Shown: in pieces, positions 25,789 through 33,639 of the stretch
Position numbering within the stretch: the stretch's first letter is position 1
Layout of the letters: every line of letters begins with the position of its first letter
Source of the DNA: Armatimonadota bacterium
GTDB taxonomy: Bacteria > Armatimonadota > Fimbriimonadia > Fimbriimonadales > Fimbriimonadaceae
DNA length: 64,000 bases
Assembly (NCBI GenBank): GCA_016789105.1
Contig: JAEURN010000003.1
Location: 124,001-188,000, forward strand
Reading direction: 5' to 3'
Translations under genes and position numbers: made by a program
Notes under the pieces: model-generated
Database searches by the model: none
The model's input: only the letters and a program-made list of their open reading frames with translations
What the model was told of the DNA's origin: nothing

Positions 25789-26397
25789 TTAATCCCCCCA
25801 GTCGATGCCCGAATGCTGCGACCCGCCACCCGTTCGTGGCTTGGGCTTCGGCCGGCTACCGGACGAAGAGCCCGATGGCTTGGTTCCGCCCGATTTGCCC
25901 GAGCCAGTCGATCCCGATGGCTTTGGCCGGTTCCCGCCCGCCGTCTGACCGGATGCCGACCAAGTGACCGGGCTGAAATCGGGCTTGATATCGTTTTTGG
26001 GGCCAGCCGCAAACGAGAATCCATCGAACTCCAACTTGCCCGCCCCTTTAGTTTCAACAACAACTTCCACCAACCCTTTGTTCAGCCGGCAGGACTTGAT
26101 CTCCCCGCCGTCAATCCGCCAACGGATCGGGTCAGTTTCGGCCAATTTGAACTTATCGCTGCCCAAACTGACACGGAAGGTGAGGTTCCGGGTCTTGCCT
26201 TCGGCTGAGTTGCCGACCATGGCGATCGTCGGTTTCGAGATGACGATCGGCACTGCGCTGGTCTCATCGGGGGCCGGAATCCGGGGCTTGTTCGGATTCC
26301 CGGTGTTGGGGATCAAAACGGAGCATCCGCACAGGAACACCAAGGAAAGGGCCAATCCGGCCAAGGTCGAGATTCGGTTAATGATGCTGATTTCCAC
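25789..26397 (-). CDS. Small lipoprotein of the kinase/FHA operon
   Basis: A 202-residue protein. A GTG at 26397 follows the strong SD AAGGAG and gives a lipoprotein signal: STLAGLALSLVFLCGC, with the acylated Cys in the LCGC box. The mature part has one beta-rich domain, LTFRVSLGSDKFKLAETDPI then KLEFDGFSFAAG, that aligns by eye with a similar domain in the neighbour at 26378-27208. The tail is Ser/Gly/Pro/Lys-rich. It overlaps that neighbour by 20 nt. Function unknown; likely an envelope partner of the kinase. Confidence 0.7.
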   Translation of the reverse strand: MEISIINRISTLAGLALSLVFLCGCSVLIPNTGNPNKPRIPAPDETSAVPIVISKPTIAMVGNSAEGKTRNLTFRVSLGSDKFKLAETDPIRWRIDGGEIKSCRLNKGLVEVVVETKGAGKLEFDGFSFAAGPKNDIKPDFSPVTWSASGQTAGGNRPKPSGSTGSGKSGGTKPSGSSSGSRPKPKPRTGGGSQHSGIDWGD

Positions 26398-27208
26398 TAC
26401 GATCTCCTTTGTTGGGATTGCTGGGAGATGATCCGCTGGGTGGCTTTTTGCCGTCCGGCAGTCTGGGCGGCCGAGTGCTACCCGATTGCCCGGCAGCGCC
26501 GGTCGGCCCCGTACCCCCCACAGTCCCGGTCTTACCAGTACTCCCCGTGGCAGAAACTCGCCGCGAACCAGAACCTGCGCCGGTACCATTTGTTCCCGAA
26601 GGTTTTTGTTCAACCGGCTTTGGCTTCGAGTAGGTGAATGTCTGCTGCTGGCTCTCTGCGTCGAGCAGCGTGCCGTCCGCAAGTTGGATCTTCGATATCT
26701 CGACGTAGCCGTCCCCGGCCAACCGCACCCGGACTTGGATCTTATCGTCGGCGGTCAGGTCGACGCTGAGCGGTTCACAGCCGCTGTAATTGATTTTTGC
26801 CGGCTTGGAGCGGTTGATCGAGCGCGATTCCGATCCTAGGCTGAAGCTGAACAAAACCGTCAAGATGTCCCCTTCGGTCTTTTTCCCGTAAACCGTCGCT
26901 CGGGGTTTGCCTTTGATCGTCGCCGGAACATCTTCGGGCTGGCCGCCAGAAACCTGGACAGGGGCGGGCTTTGACTTGCCCCCCACCAGCTTGGCCACGG
27001 CAAACACCAAGCCGAGCGCCACAACGGCGATCACCGCATAAAGGACGTAAGGGGGTTTGGAAACGCCCGGTTGAGAGGGTGCAGCATATGGTTGCTCGCG
27101 CCGGGGGCTTTGCGGAAGGATCCCACTGACCGGCACATGCACCCATTCCCCGACCCGGGGGCGTTGGCGGGGGTCATACGGGCGGGATTGGGGAGGGGTG
27201 AATGCCAT
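26378..27208 (-). CDS. Single-pass membrane protein of the kinase/FHA operon
   Basis: A 276-residue protein with a Pro/Arg-rich cytoplasmic start, one membrane helix (about 53-73, YVLYAVIAVVALGLVFAVAK) and an outer beta-rich domain at about 105-175 (VLFSFSLGSESRSINRSKPA; VRVRLAGDGYVEIS) that resembles the lipoprotein encoded next. The last 90 residues are Gly/Ser/Thr/Pro-rich. Its start codon shares one base with the stop of the FHA lipoprotein gene (TGATG). Family not recognised. Confidence 0.65.
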   Translation of the reverse strand: MAFTPPQSRPYDPRQRPRVGEWVHVPVSGILPQSPRREQPYAAPSQPGVSKPPYVLYAVIAVVALGLVFAVAKLVGGKSKPAPVQVSGGQPEDVPATIKGKPRATVYGKKTEGDILTVLFSFSLGSESRSINRSKPAKINYSGCEPLSVDLTADDKIQVRVRLAGDGYVEISKIQLADGTLLDAESQQQTFTYSKPKPVEQKPSGTNGTGAGSGSRRVSATGSTGKTGTVGGTGPTGAAGQSGSTRPPRLPDGKKPPSGSSPSNPNKGDRSGNQHH

Positions 27209-28893
27209 CAGAACGTCGCATCTCCGTGGTCAATGCCGATCACTTCCAAAACAGTGTCCCCCATGCGGATTTTGTCCCCCACTTGCAAAACCTCCCGGTC
27301 GTCAATGGTCTGCCCGTTCACATAGGTCCGGTTGGTGTTGCTCCGGTGTTCAATTTCGACCCGACCACCGTTGATGAGCCGGATTCGGGCGTGGAGCCGG
27401 GAGATCTTGCCGTCGCCCGGCAAGCCCAAAAACCCGTCCTGGAACAAAAAGCCGTCGCTGCGGCCGATTTCAGTGTCGTTGCGCAGGGCTACTTCCCGGC
27501 CCGCGGCCCCGCCGCTGACAACCCGCAAGACCGCCGACCGGTGGGTTGGGACGAACAGGTTTCCCATCGTGTCTTCCCCGGTTGTGACGTCGCCCGCGTT
27601 GGATCCGCCATACAGGTTGTTGACCCCCATGGTCGGCCCGCCGATCGTCGAATCGTTATCCCGGAATGATCCCGCAACATATCCGGAGTGCCCCCCGCCC
27701 ATCTGGAAACCGGTTTCGCCCATCGTCGCATCCCCGGCCCTTGCCGCCACTGCCCCAGGGTGGATCGGGGGGGCCGTGATGGGGCCAGATCCCCGTTGCA
27801 TGCCGCCGACCGTGGTATCGCCGACCGTCGCATCGTTGAATTGCATGGAATTCAAAGCTGGACTGGCCATCGGAACCGCTGGCGCTGGCGCCCGCGAACC
27901 GACGCCGCGGCGGCGGATCACCAACACGGAAATCGCCAGGGCAACCAAGGCCACCGCCAAAATCGTGGCCAACTGGTACGTGAACTTCTCGGGGGCGATC
28001 TCGGCCACATCAGTTCCGCCGTCGTGGGTGACACTCAGTTTGAAAGGGGGAACCACATCGGCACCCGAAATTGGGAACCGGACGGCATAACGGTCGCCTA
28101 CCGAACGTCGGACGGCTTCGTTCACTTTGTCAAAGTCGGCGCTCACCGAACCGGACGCCTGGATGTATTCGCCACCACTGTCGGAGGCGATCTGCTTTAA
28201 GGCCGGATCCTCCGTCCCGTAATTCAAAACAATCACCGGCTGGGTGGAAGGCCACTTGATCGGCTCTCCGGTCTTTTCGTTGATGATCTTCTCACCCGTG
28301 TCTTTCCCGCCGGTCCGCACGACGGCAACCGTCGCATAAACCGCTTTGCCATTGGCAGGCGATTCTTTGGACACATTGTTCGCAATCAGGATCCCGGCCA
28401 ATGTGCGAGTCGCCTGGGTGACGCCGAATGCAGGGTCTTTGAATTGGAATTCGGCTGCAGGTACGAACGCGTTGAGCTTCACGGGATCTACAGACTTGCC
28501 GTTGGCCGCCGTCAGCGCAATGAAATGGATTGATTCCGACCGCTTGAGTTGCCGGACGGTTTCGATCATTGATTTGCCTTGTTGGTCTTCTTTCCCCGAA
28601 AGGTCGAGGAGCACAGAAACCCCAACTTTCGCGCCTTCTTCCCTCGATGGATAGACAGAGGGTTTAACCTTTTTGCCCAATACCTCGACAGAAAAGGCGT
28701 CGGCCTTCAACCCTTTTACCGGTTGCGTGTGGGCGTCGTCTTTGAAGACCCTTACATATTGCCGGACCGATCCTTGCCCGCCCTCCTTGATCACAGCCGG
28801 TTGCGAGACAAATTCGATGCGGCTCGAATTCTCAGAACAGGCAGTGAGGGCCAACAACGACAAAACTGAAATGTACGTAGCCAGCTTATTCAT
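27208..28893 (-). CDS. Lipoprotein with vWA-like outer domain, membrane helix and FHA domain
   Basis: A 561-residue protein that should span the membrane. LSLLALTAC is a lipobox (Cys19). Residues 30-300 form an outer region with a vWA-like strand, VGVSVLLDLSGKED; the MIDAS DxSxS is incomplete (DLSGK), so metal binding is doubtful. A membrane helix (308-326) is followed by RRR and a cytoplasmic linker (350-445) with seven Thr-Gly motifs, then a canonical FHA domain (475-552: TEIGRSDG, ISRLHARIR, NTNRTYVNGQTI). This layout would pass an outside signal to a phospho-threonine-binding domain inside. It is the second gene of the operon. Confidence 0.8.
   Translation of the reverse strand: MNKLATYISVLSLLALTACSENSSRIEFVSQPAVIKEGGQGSVRQYVRVFKDDAHTQPVKGLKADAFSVEVLGKKVKPSVYPSREEGAKVGVSVLLDLSGKEDQQGKSMIETVRQLKRSESIHFIALTAANGKSVDPVKLNAFVPAAEFQFKDPAFGVTQATRTLAGILIANNVSKESPANGKAVYATVAVVRTGGKDTGEKIINEKTGEPIKWPSTQPVIVLNYGTEDPALKQIASDSGGEYIQASGSVSADFDKVNEAVRRSVGDRYAVRFPISGADVVPPFKLSVTHDGGTDVAEIAPEKFTYQLATILAVALVALAISVLVIRRRGVGSRAPAPAVPMASPALNSMQFNDATVGDTTVGGMQRGSGPITAPPIHPGAVAARAGDATMGETGFQMGGGHSGYVAGSFRDNDSTIGGPTMGVNNLYGGSNAGDVTTGEDTMGNLFVPTHRSAVLRVVSGGAAGREVALRNDTEIGRSDGFLFQDGFLGLPGDGKISRLHARIRLINGGRVEIEHRSNTNRTYVNGQTIDDREVLQVGDKIRMGDTVLEVIGIDHGDATF
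27559..27834 (-). repeat. Repeated Asp/Thr-Gly motifs in the FHA lipoprotein linker
   Basis: Residues 354-445 contain NDATVG, DTTVGG, GDATMGE, NDSTIGG, GPTMG, DVTTG and DTMG. The consensus is roughly D-[AST]-T-[VIM]-G. Each supplies a Thr in an acidic context, the kind of site expected for a Ser/Thr kinase and an FHA ligand. The sites lie on the cytoplasmic side if the helix at 308-326 is membrane-spanning. Confidence 0.75.
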
Positions 28894-28935
28894 CGCAGTC
28901 CCCCATGATATCAGTTCCCGGCAAAATTTGCCCTC

Positions 28936-30573
28936 TCACTTCGACACCCTTAGCACCATCGCGCCGGTCTCACGCTCTTTCGGCGCGCCCCGGTCTGACT
29001 CCTCAGTCAGCGGCACGACATTCGAGGAAAAGTTTGCGGACTCTCCGCCCTTCCAAGCCTTGTTCGGCTTGAGCTCCGAAAGCCAGAACAGTTTGGCGGC
29101 GACGCGGTACGTTGCGGATCCCTTCCATGGGTCGTCGGAAAGGCGGAATGTCTTTTGCCCCCACCGGACGGCCAGACGGCTGCGGTTCTCGGATTGCGGC
29201 GACACATCGCAGAAAAGCGCCGCGTATCCAAACTCCCTCGGGTGGGCAACCAACGCATCGTAGCGGTCCTTTCCCGCCCCCGCCGACCAAGCACCCAAAG
29301 ATCCGGGCTTACTATTCCCAGCAAATGAGTAAGATTCCAGCCCCTTTGTTGGGCCCAACCGCCGGATATAGGTGGCCCATTCAAAATCTGACCGGGGCAG
29401 AATCGCCAGATCCTTGTAAAACGCGTTCTGCCACTGGGGCGATGTCGGAACTTGGCTGACTCCGTCAATCCGGATCGACGAGGCAAACCAACGCAATGTC
29501 GGGCCATCTTTCGCCGAGATATCCACCGCCTGGTTCGGGCTGCCACCGCGGGTGAATAACCCCTCTGGCGGTGGACGAACCCAAAGCCGGGCAGCGCTGG
29601 AACCGCCTTCGTAGGTTTTTCGGTCCACGACACCCATATAAATCAGCCGGTTGTTTTCTTTTAATGCTGGGTCGAACAACGACCCCCCAAACCCGTAACC
29701 GGCAAACCGGCTGCGCCCATCGGGGCCGGCAGCAACGGACCGGTAGGAGTCTGCATCCCCCAAGGTGCTGATGCCTTGGCCATCGCTTGATCCCACCCCA
29801 TCGCCAAGGATCACGATGTCACCGGCAAAGACTTCCATCTGATCGGCCCGCCCGGAGACATCGACGAATTGCTTGGCCGAGACGGGGGAATTCTCTGGCC
29901 CAGATGTGCCGTTGTGCCGGTTGCCGGTCGATTTCAAGATGCTGCCGATATCGGCCGGATTCTGCTTCGCACCGGCAGCTGCGGGGTTGGAGGCCACCAA
30001 ATCCTCGAGTCCGCCCGGAAGCATGGAAGCGGCTGTTTTGGCCCGGCCATCCGGATAATCGAAACCGACGGCGTCAGCCACATCCGCAAGCGGGAGCGAG
30101 GGCCCGTCGAACGAGATATAGGCGGCATAATCCTTTCCCTTGCGTTTGCCAACCACGACGGCCTCGCTCTGCTTGGGGATGTAGAGCAGATCCCCGGATT
30201 TCAATTGGTAGCCATCCCCTATTAGGCTGTTCAACCACTTAAGGCTCTCGTCGCCTCCGATTTGGTCGCCAAAACCTTCATCGCCGGTATCGATCAATCG
30301 GGTCTTGGTTCCGGGGTCGTCGCCTTCCCATTTCCGGAAAATGGGCACCGCCCATTTCCCTCGGTCGTAACGGTACGCCACTTGCCCATCGGCCCGGACC
30401 AAAACCCAGCGCTTTGATGCCGTGGCATAGGTTGCCAAAGTAGAGAGCGCAGGTGCTGACTTGGGCAGGAAGAGGCCCTCCGACTGCAGGTCGCCAAACA
30501 CGCCGCATTTGCCTTGTGACGCACTTTGGCCGTGGCCCACTACAGCAACGAATAGAAAAGTCGATATCCCCAT
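28936..30573 (-). CDS. Secreted hypothetical protein, first gene of the kinase/FHA operon
   Basis: A 545-residue protein with a short N-terminal hydrophobic segment (ISTFLFVAVVGHGQSAS) that looks like a Sec signal. The mature protein has repeated aromatic and Gly/Asp stretches (RWVLVRADGQVAYRYDRGKW; GFGGSLFDPALKENNRLIYM) and no recognised catalytic motif. It is separated from the FHA lipoprotein gene by 42 nt. Its leader contains a complex base-paired region. It may be the extracytoplasmic sensor or ligand of the system. Family not recognised. Confidence 0.65.
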   Translation of the reverse strand: MGISTFLFVAVVGHGQSASQGKCGVFGDLQSEGLFLPKSAPALSTLATYATASKRWVLVRADGQVAYRYDRGKWAVPIFRKWEGDDPGTKTRLIDTGDEGFGDQIGGDESLKWLNSLIGDGYQLKSGDLLYIPKQSEAVVVGKRKGKDYAAYISFDGPSLPLADVADAVGFDYPDGRAKTAASMLPGGLEDLVASNPAAAGAKQNPADIGSILKSTGNRHNGTSGPENSPVSAKQFVDVSGRADQMEVFAGDIVILGDGVGSSDGQGISTLGDADSYRSVAAGPDGRSRFAGYGFGGSLFDPALKENNRLIYMGVVDRKTYEGGSSAARLWVRPPPEGLFTRGGSPNQAVDISAKDGPTLRWFASSIRIDGVSQVPTSPQWQNAFYKDLAILPRSDFEWATYIRRLGPTKGLESYSFAGNSKPGSLGAWSAGAGKDRYDALVAHPREFGYAALFCDVSPQSENRSRLAVRWGQKTFRLSDDPWKGSATYRVAAKLFWLSELKPNKAWKGGESANFSSNVVPLTEESDRGAPKERETGAMVLRVSK

Positions 30574-30607
30574 ATTCCTGGATCCGTGGCTTCAATTGAG
30601 ATTACCA

Positions 30608-30702
30608 GTTGGCGCCAGGCGGCGCAACTTTCTATTCCGACGTCTTTGCCATTGGCGAGTTTCGCCCCCATCACTCCTTTTCGGGACTACCGGTAGGCAA
30701 AG
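30608..30702 (-). promoter_or_regulatory. Structured leader of the eight-gene kinase/FHA operon
   Basis: CTTTGCC (30644-30650) pairs with GGCAAAG (30696-30702) to enclose two more stems: the palindrome CTACCGGTAG (30687-30696) and GGCGA/TCGCC (30654-30658 and 30662-30666) with a 3-nt loop. A further hairpin follows (GTTGGCGCC 30608-30616 with GGCGCAAC 30621-30628, one bulge). The nested design, 35 nt before the start codon, suggests a cis-acting RNA. No known riboswitch consensus fits by eye. The remaining 200 nt to the divergent gene holds no gene that I can support. Confidence 0.5.
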
Positions 30703-30898
30703 GGAAACGCCCCCCACCTCCGGCCGTTTATGCTCATGAGAGTGCCGGCTTTCCGCGACTGGCCAGGCTTTGTGACTAGATTTGACCTTGTGTGCGGACG
30801 AGAACGGTGCGTATCTGAACCATATTGACCAAAACCAACCGGTTTCGGGCAAAATGGACTTTGTCTACACCATTGAACACTACTAACCAAAGGACACC

Positions 30899-31666
30899 AT
30901 GATTGGCACCGCCATATTCCCGCTATTGATCGCCACCGCTACCGCCACCCCGGCAATCCCCGTCCGGCCGATCCCACCCCTCAACCAGTCCGTCAAACTC
31001 AAGCCGGTCGGAACTTACGGAACGCCTTACGACCTCAAAGGATACAAGTACCGCGTCAAACTCGATGACGAGTGGTACGAGCTCAATCCGGGAAACACGA
31101 TCCTCGATTCCGAACGGGATGGCAAACCGGTTAAGGAGCGGTTCGTGGTCAGGATCTGGTTCCAGGAATTCAAATACCAAGACTACAAGATCCTTACCCA
31201 AACATTTTTGACCTACCGCGACTACCAAAAGCGGGGCTCAAGCAGTTGGATCTTGGAGGGCAACACCGTTTCCATGGTGACCTACACGATGTCCGGGGAC
31301 TTTGACCCCGACAGCGTTGATTGGGACGACACCAATTACCTGTTCCTCCCAGTGATCGGGTCGCGGTCGCCAACGATCGACCAAATCAAGCCCTATTTGC
31401 AGGCGGCCAACGGCAACACCGATAAGGGGCTGGAACGGTACGTGTCAAACTCGACCGTCGCCGCCTACCCCACCTATATCGATAACATGGACGAAAGGGA
31501 TTGGGTGCTTCCCGTCTTCCCCGATTCCACTGATGGCGAAGTCTGGTTCCACTTGCCAACCTTGGACTCTGAAGAGAACGACAGTATCTGGGACGAGAGC
31601 TACTTCTTCACCAACAAGAAAACCATGCAGTCGATCTTGGCCTATATGGGAAGGCGACTAAACTAA
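30899..31666 (+). CDS. Secreted hypothetical protein
   Basis: A 255-residue protein with a possible short signal (MIGTAIFPLLIATATATPA) and a polar mature part rich in Asp, Tyr and Trp (KLDDEWYELNPGNTILDSER; RIWFQEFKYQDYKILTQTFL). No family recognised. AAGGA lies 5 nt before the ATG. It is divergent from the kinase/FHA operon, sharing a 325-nt intergenic region, so regulation may be shared. Confidence 0.6.
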   Translation: MIGTAIFPLLIATATATPAIPVRPIPPLNQSVKLKPVGTYGTPYDLKGYKYRVKLDDEWYELNPGNTILDSERDGKPVKERFVVRIWFQEFKYQDYKILTQTFLTYRDYQKRGSSSWILEGNTVSMVTYTMSGDFDPDSVDWDDTNYLFLPVIGSRSPTIDQIKPYLQAANGNTDKGLERYVSNSTVAAYPTYIDNMDERDWVLPVFPDSTDGEVWFHLPTLDSEENDSIWDESYFFTNKKTMQSILAYMGRRLN

Positions 31667-31678
31667 AAAAATCTTTGG

Positions 31679-31751
31679 CGCGCTCGAGAGGATTCGAACC
31701 TCCGACCCCCAGCTCCGCAAGCTGGTGCTCTATCCACTGAGCTACGAGCGC
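31679..31751 (-). tRNA. tRNA-Arg (anticodon GCG)
   Basis: A full cloverleaf can be folded on the minus strand: acceptor stem GCGCTCG/CGAGCGC, D arm GCTC-AGTGGATA-GAGC, anticodon stem CCAGC/GCTGG with loop TTGCGGA, 5-nt variable loop and T arm with TTCGAAT. The anticodon is GCG, reading CGC and CGU. A20, an arginine identity element, is present. CCA is not encoded. Most bacteria read these codons with ACG modified to ICG, so GCG is uncommon. Confidence 0.93.
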
Positions 31752-31788
31752 GCAAGGACACCGAATATACCAGAGGCCCCCGGCGGGC

Positions 31789-32205
31789 CTACTTCACCCG
31801 CTTCCAAGTCATGGTTTGATTGTTTGCTGACACTTCGACGGTATCGGCATCCACAAACTTGAACTTGGAAGTTTCCTTTTTGCCCTTCTGCTTTTGAACT
31901 TCCGCCTCAACCATCTGTTGGAGCTGGGGCGGCAGGTTCCCCCCGGTGATTTTCACATCCTCCATCGTCGTCGAAAGCGTATCGCCCGAAATGGTATAGC
32001 CTTGCGTCCCTGAAATCGTGATTCCTTGAGACTGGAACGTCGTCAACATCTTGCCGCCCGAGGTGAATTCGATGTCGGCCGTCATGGTTTGTCCTTGGGC
32101 AGAAATATCGCCCTTCCACTTACCCACAAGGCTTGGGCCCGCATTGCATCCGGCAAGGCAGATCGCGGCGGACACTGCGGCAAAAAGAGCGATGGGTTTG
32201 ACCAT
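31789..32205 (-). CDS. Small lipoprotein, lipocalin-like
   Basis: A 138-residue protein starting MVKPIALFAAVSAAICLAGC, a clear lipoprotein signal with Cys20. The mature part starts with GPSLVGKWKGDISAQGQTMT and continues as short beta strands with GKMLTTFQSQGITISGTQ, like small lipocalin-type or DUF4488-type domains. The start was set here because it gives the signal peptide. Function unknown. Confidence 0.65.
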   Translation of the reverse strand: MVKPIALFAAVSAAICLAGCNAGPSLVGKWKGDISAQGQTMTADIEFTSGGKMLTTFQSQGITISGTQGYTISGDTLSTTMEDVKITGGNLPPQLQQMVEAEVQKQKGKKETSKFKFVDADTVEVSANNQTMTWKRVK

Positions 32206-32303
32206 AAACGCATTATCCACAAAACACCGGCCCCGCAGTCCCATTCTGCGAGTCACCGGGCCCCGGGATTCCGTTTGTTATCATGGGTTAAGCCCCAATC
32301 GCC

Positions 32304-33638
32304 ATGCCCTATATCCCCCACACAGAAAAAGACGTCGAGGAAATGCTCGCCACCATCGGGGTTGAGTCGATCGACGACCTGTTCCAAGACATCCCTGAAA
32401 ACCTCAAACTCAAAGGGGAGCTGAACCTGCCGTCCAAACTCGACGAGCATGCCCTGCTCGGCCGGCTGCAAGCCCTCAGCGAACAGAACACCGACCTCAG
32501 CCGGGTGGTCTGCTTCCTTGGTGCCGGGATATACGACCGGTTCATCCCCGCCACCGTCGGAGCCGTTATCAGCCGGGGTGAATTCTTGACGGCCTACACC
32601 CCTTATCAACCAGAAGCCAGCCAGGGTTACCTGCAAACCATCTACGAATTCCAAAGCATGGTCGCCGAACTCTATGGCATGGATTTGGCCAATGCCAGCA
32701 TGTACGATGGGGCGACGAGCATGGCAGAGGCCGCCATCATGGCCACCGGGGTCAAAAACCGGGGTCGGGTCGCCTGCGCCCGGGCTGTCCACCCCAATTA
32801 CCGCAAAGTCCTCGGAACCTACACCTGGTCGATGGATGTCGCGGTGGATGAACTCCCCGACGACAACGGCGCCACGTCCGACTACAGCAAACTAACGGAG
32901 GATCATGCGGCCCTCATCGTCCAGTACCCCAACTTCTATGGGGTGATCGAAGACCTCGCCGCTGCCCGGGCCGCCGCCGACCGCGTCGGGGCCCTGCTCA
33001 TCGTTGTCGCCGACCCAACCGCCTGCGCCATCTTGCCGCCCCCGGGGGATTTTGGGGCCGACATCGTGGTGGGCGAAGGCCAGCCCCTTGGGATCCCAAT
33101 GGGGTACGGCGGCCCACTGCTCGGCTTGTTCGCCTGCAAAGAGGAATTTGTCCGATTGATCCCCGGCAGGATCGTGGGACGAACCTCCGATGCCCAGGGC
33201 CGAGAAGGGTTCACCATGACCCTGCGGACCCGAGAACAGGACATCCGCCGGGAAAAGGCCACATCCAACATCTGCACCAACGAGGCCCTGATGGCCTTGG
33301 CAAGCACCGTTTACATGGCCGCCCTCGGCAAAAACGGAATGCGGCAAGTCGCCGAAACCACGATCCGCAATACGCAATATGCGATCCAGCAACTCACCCA
33401 AACCGGGGCAAAGATGCGGTTTGGGGGCAAGGTCTTTGGCGAATTCGTCCTGGAACTTCCCAAATCGGCCGAATCCGTCCGCGACGGCCTTTTGCAACGG
33501 GGCATCCTCGCCGGATTGCCGCTTGGTCCCTACGACCCAACCCTAGAAAACTGCCTCCTCGTCGCCGTTACCGAGATCCGGACGAAAGACCAGATCGACG
33601 ACTACGCCAACAAACTCCGTGCGGAGTTGAGCCACTGA
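32304..33638 (+). CDS. gcvPA: Glycine dehydrogenase (decarboxylating) subunit 1
   Basis: N-terminal half of the P protein of the glycine cleavage system, which decarboxylates glycine and passes the aminomethyl group to lipoyl-GcvH. The 444 residues start MPYIPHTEKDVEEMLATIGV and include FLGAGIYDRFIPATV, TAYTPYQPEASQGYLQTIYE, YDGATSMAEAAIMA and GRTSDAQGREGFTMTLRTRE, all diagnostic of GcvPA. It forms a heterodimer with the subunit 2 product, whose gene starts 1 nt after its stop. Confidence 0.97.
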   Translation: MPYIPHTEKDVEEMLATIGVESIDDLFQDIPENLKLKGELNLPSKLDEHALLGRLQALSEQNTDLSRVVCFLGAGIYDRFIPATVGAVISRGEFLTAYTPYQPEASQGYLQTIYEFQSMVAELYGMDLANASMYDGATSMAEAAIMATGVKNRGRVACARAVHPNYRKVLGTYTWSMDVAVDELPDDNGATSDYSKLTEDHAALIVQYPNFYGVIEDLAAARAAADRVGALLIVVADPTACAILPPPGDFGADIVVGEGQPLGIPMGYGGPLLGLFACKEEFVRLIPGRIVGRTSDAQGREGFTMTLRTREQDIRREKATSNICTNEALMALASTVYMAALGKNGMRQVAETTIRNTQYAIQQLTQTGAKMRFGGKVFGEFVLELPKSAESVRDGLLQRGILAGLPLGPYDPTLENCLLVAVTEIRTKDQIDDYANKLRAELSH

Positions 33639-33639
33639 A

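Noticed and set aside
27208-28893. Functional metal-dependent vWA domain in the FHA lipoprotein
   Set aside because: The strand VSVLLDLSG resembles a MIDAS start, but the DxSxS motif is incomplete, so only vWA-like was called.
15859-30573. Type VI or type VII secretion locus
   Set aside because: FHA, kinase and phosphatase genes occur in such loci, but no TssB/C, VgrG, ClpV, FtsK/EssC or WXG100 protein is present.
32257-32303. Glycine riboswitch before gcvPA
   Set aside because: The gap is only about 98 nt to the divergent lipoprotein start and no glycine aptamer features are seen; gcvT has no leader at all.
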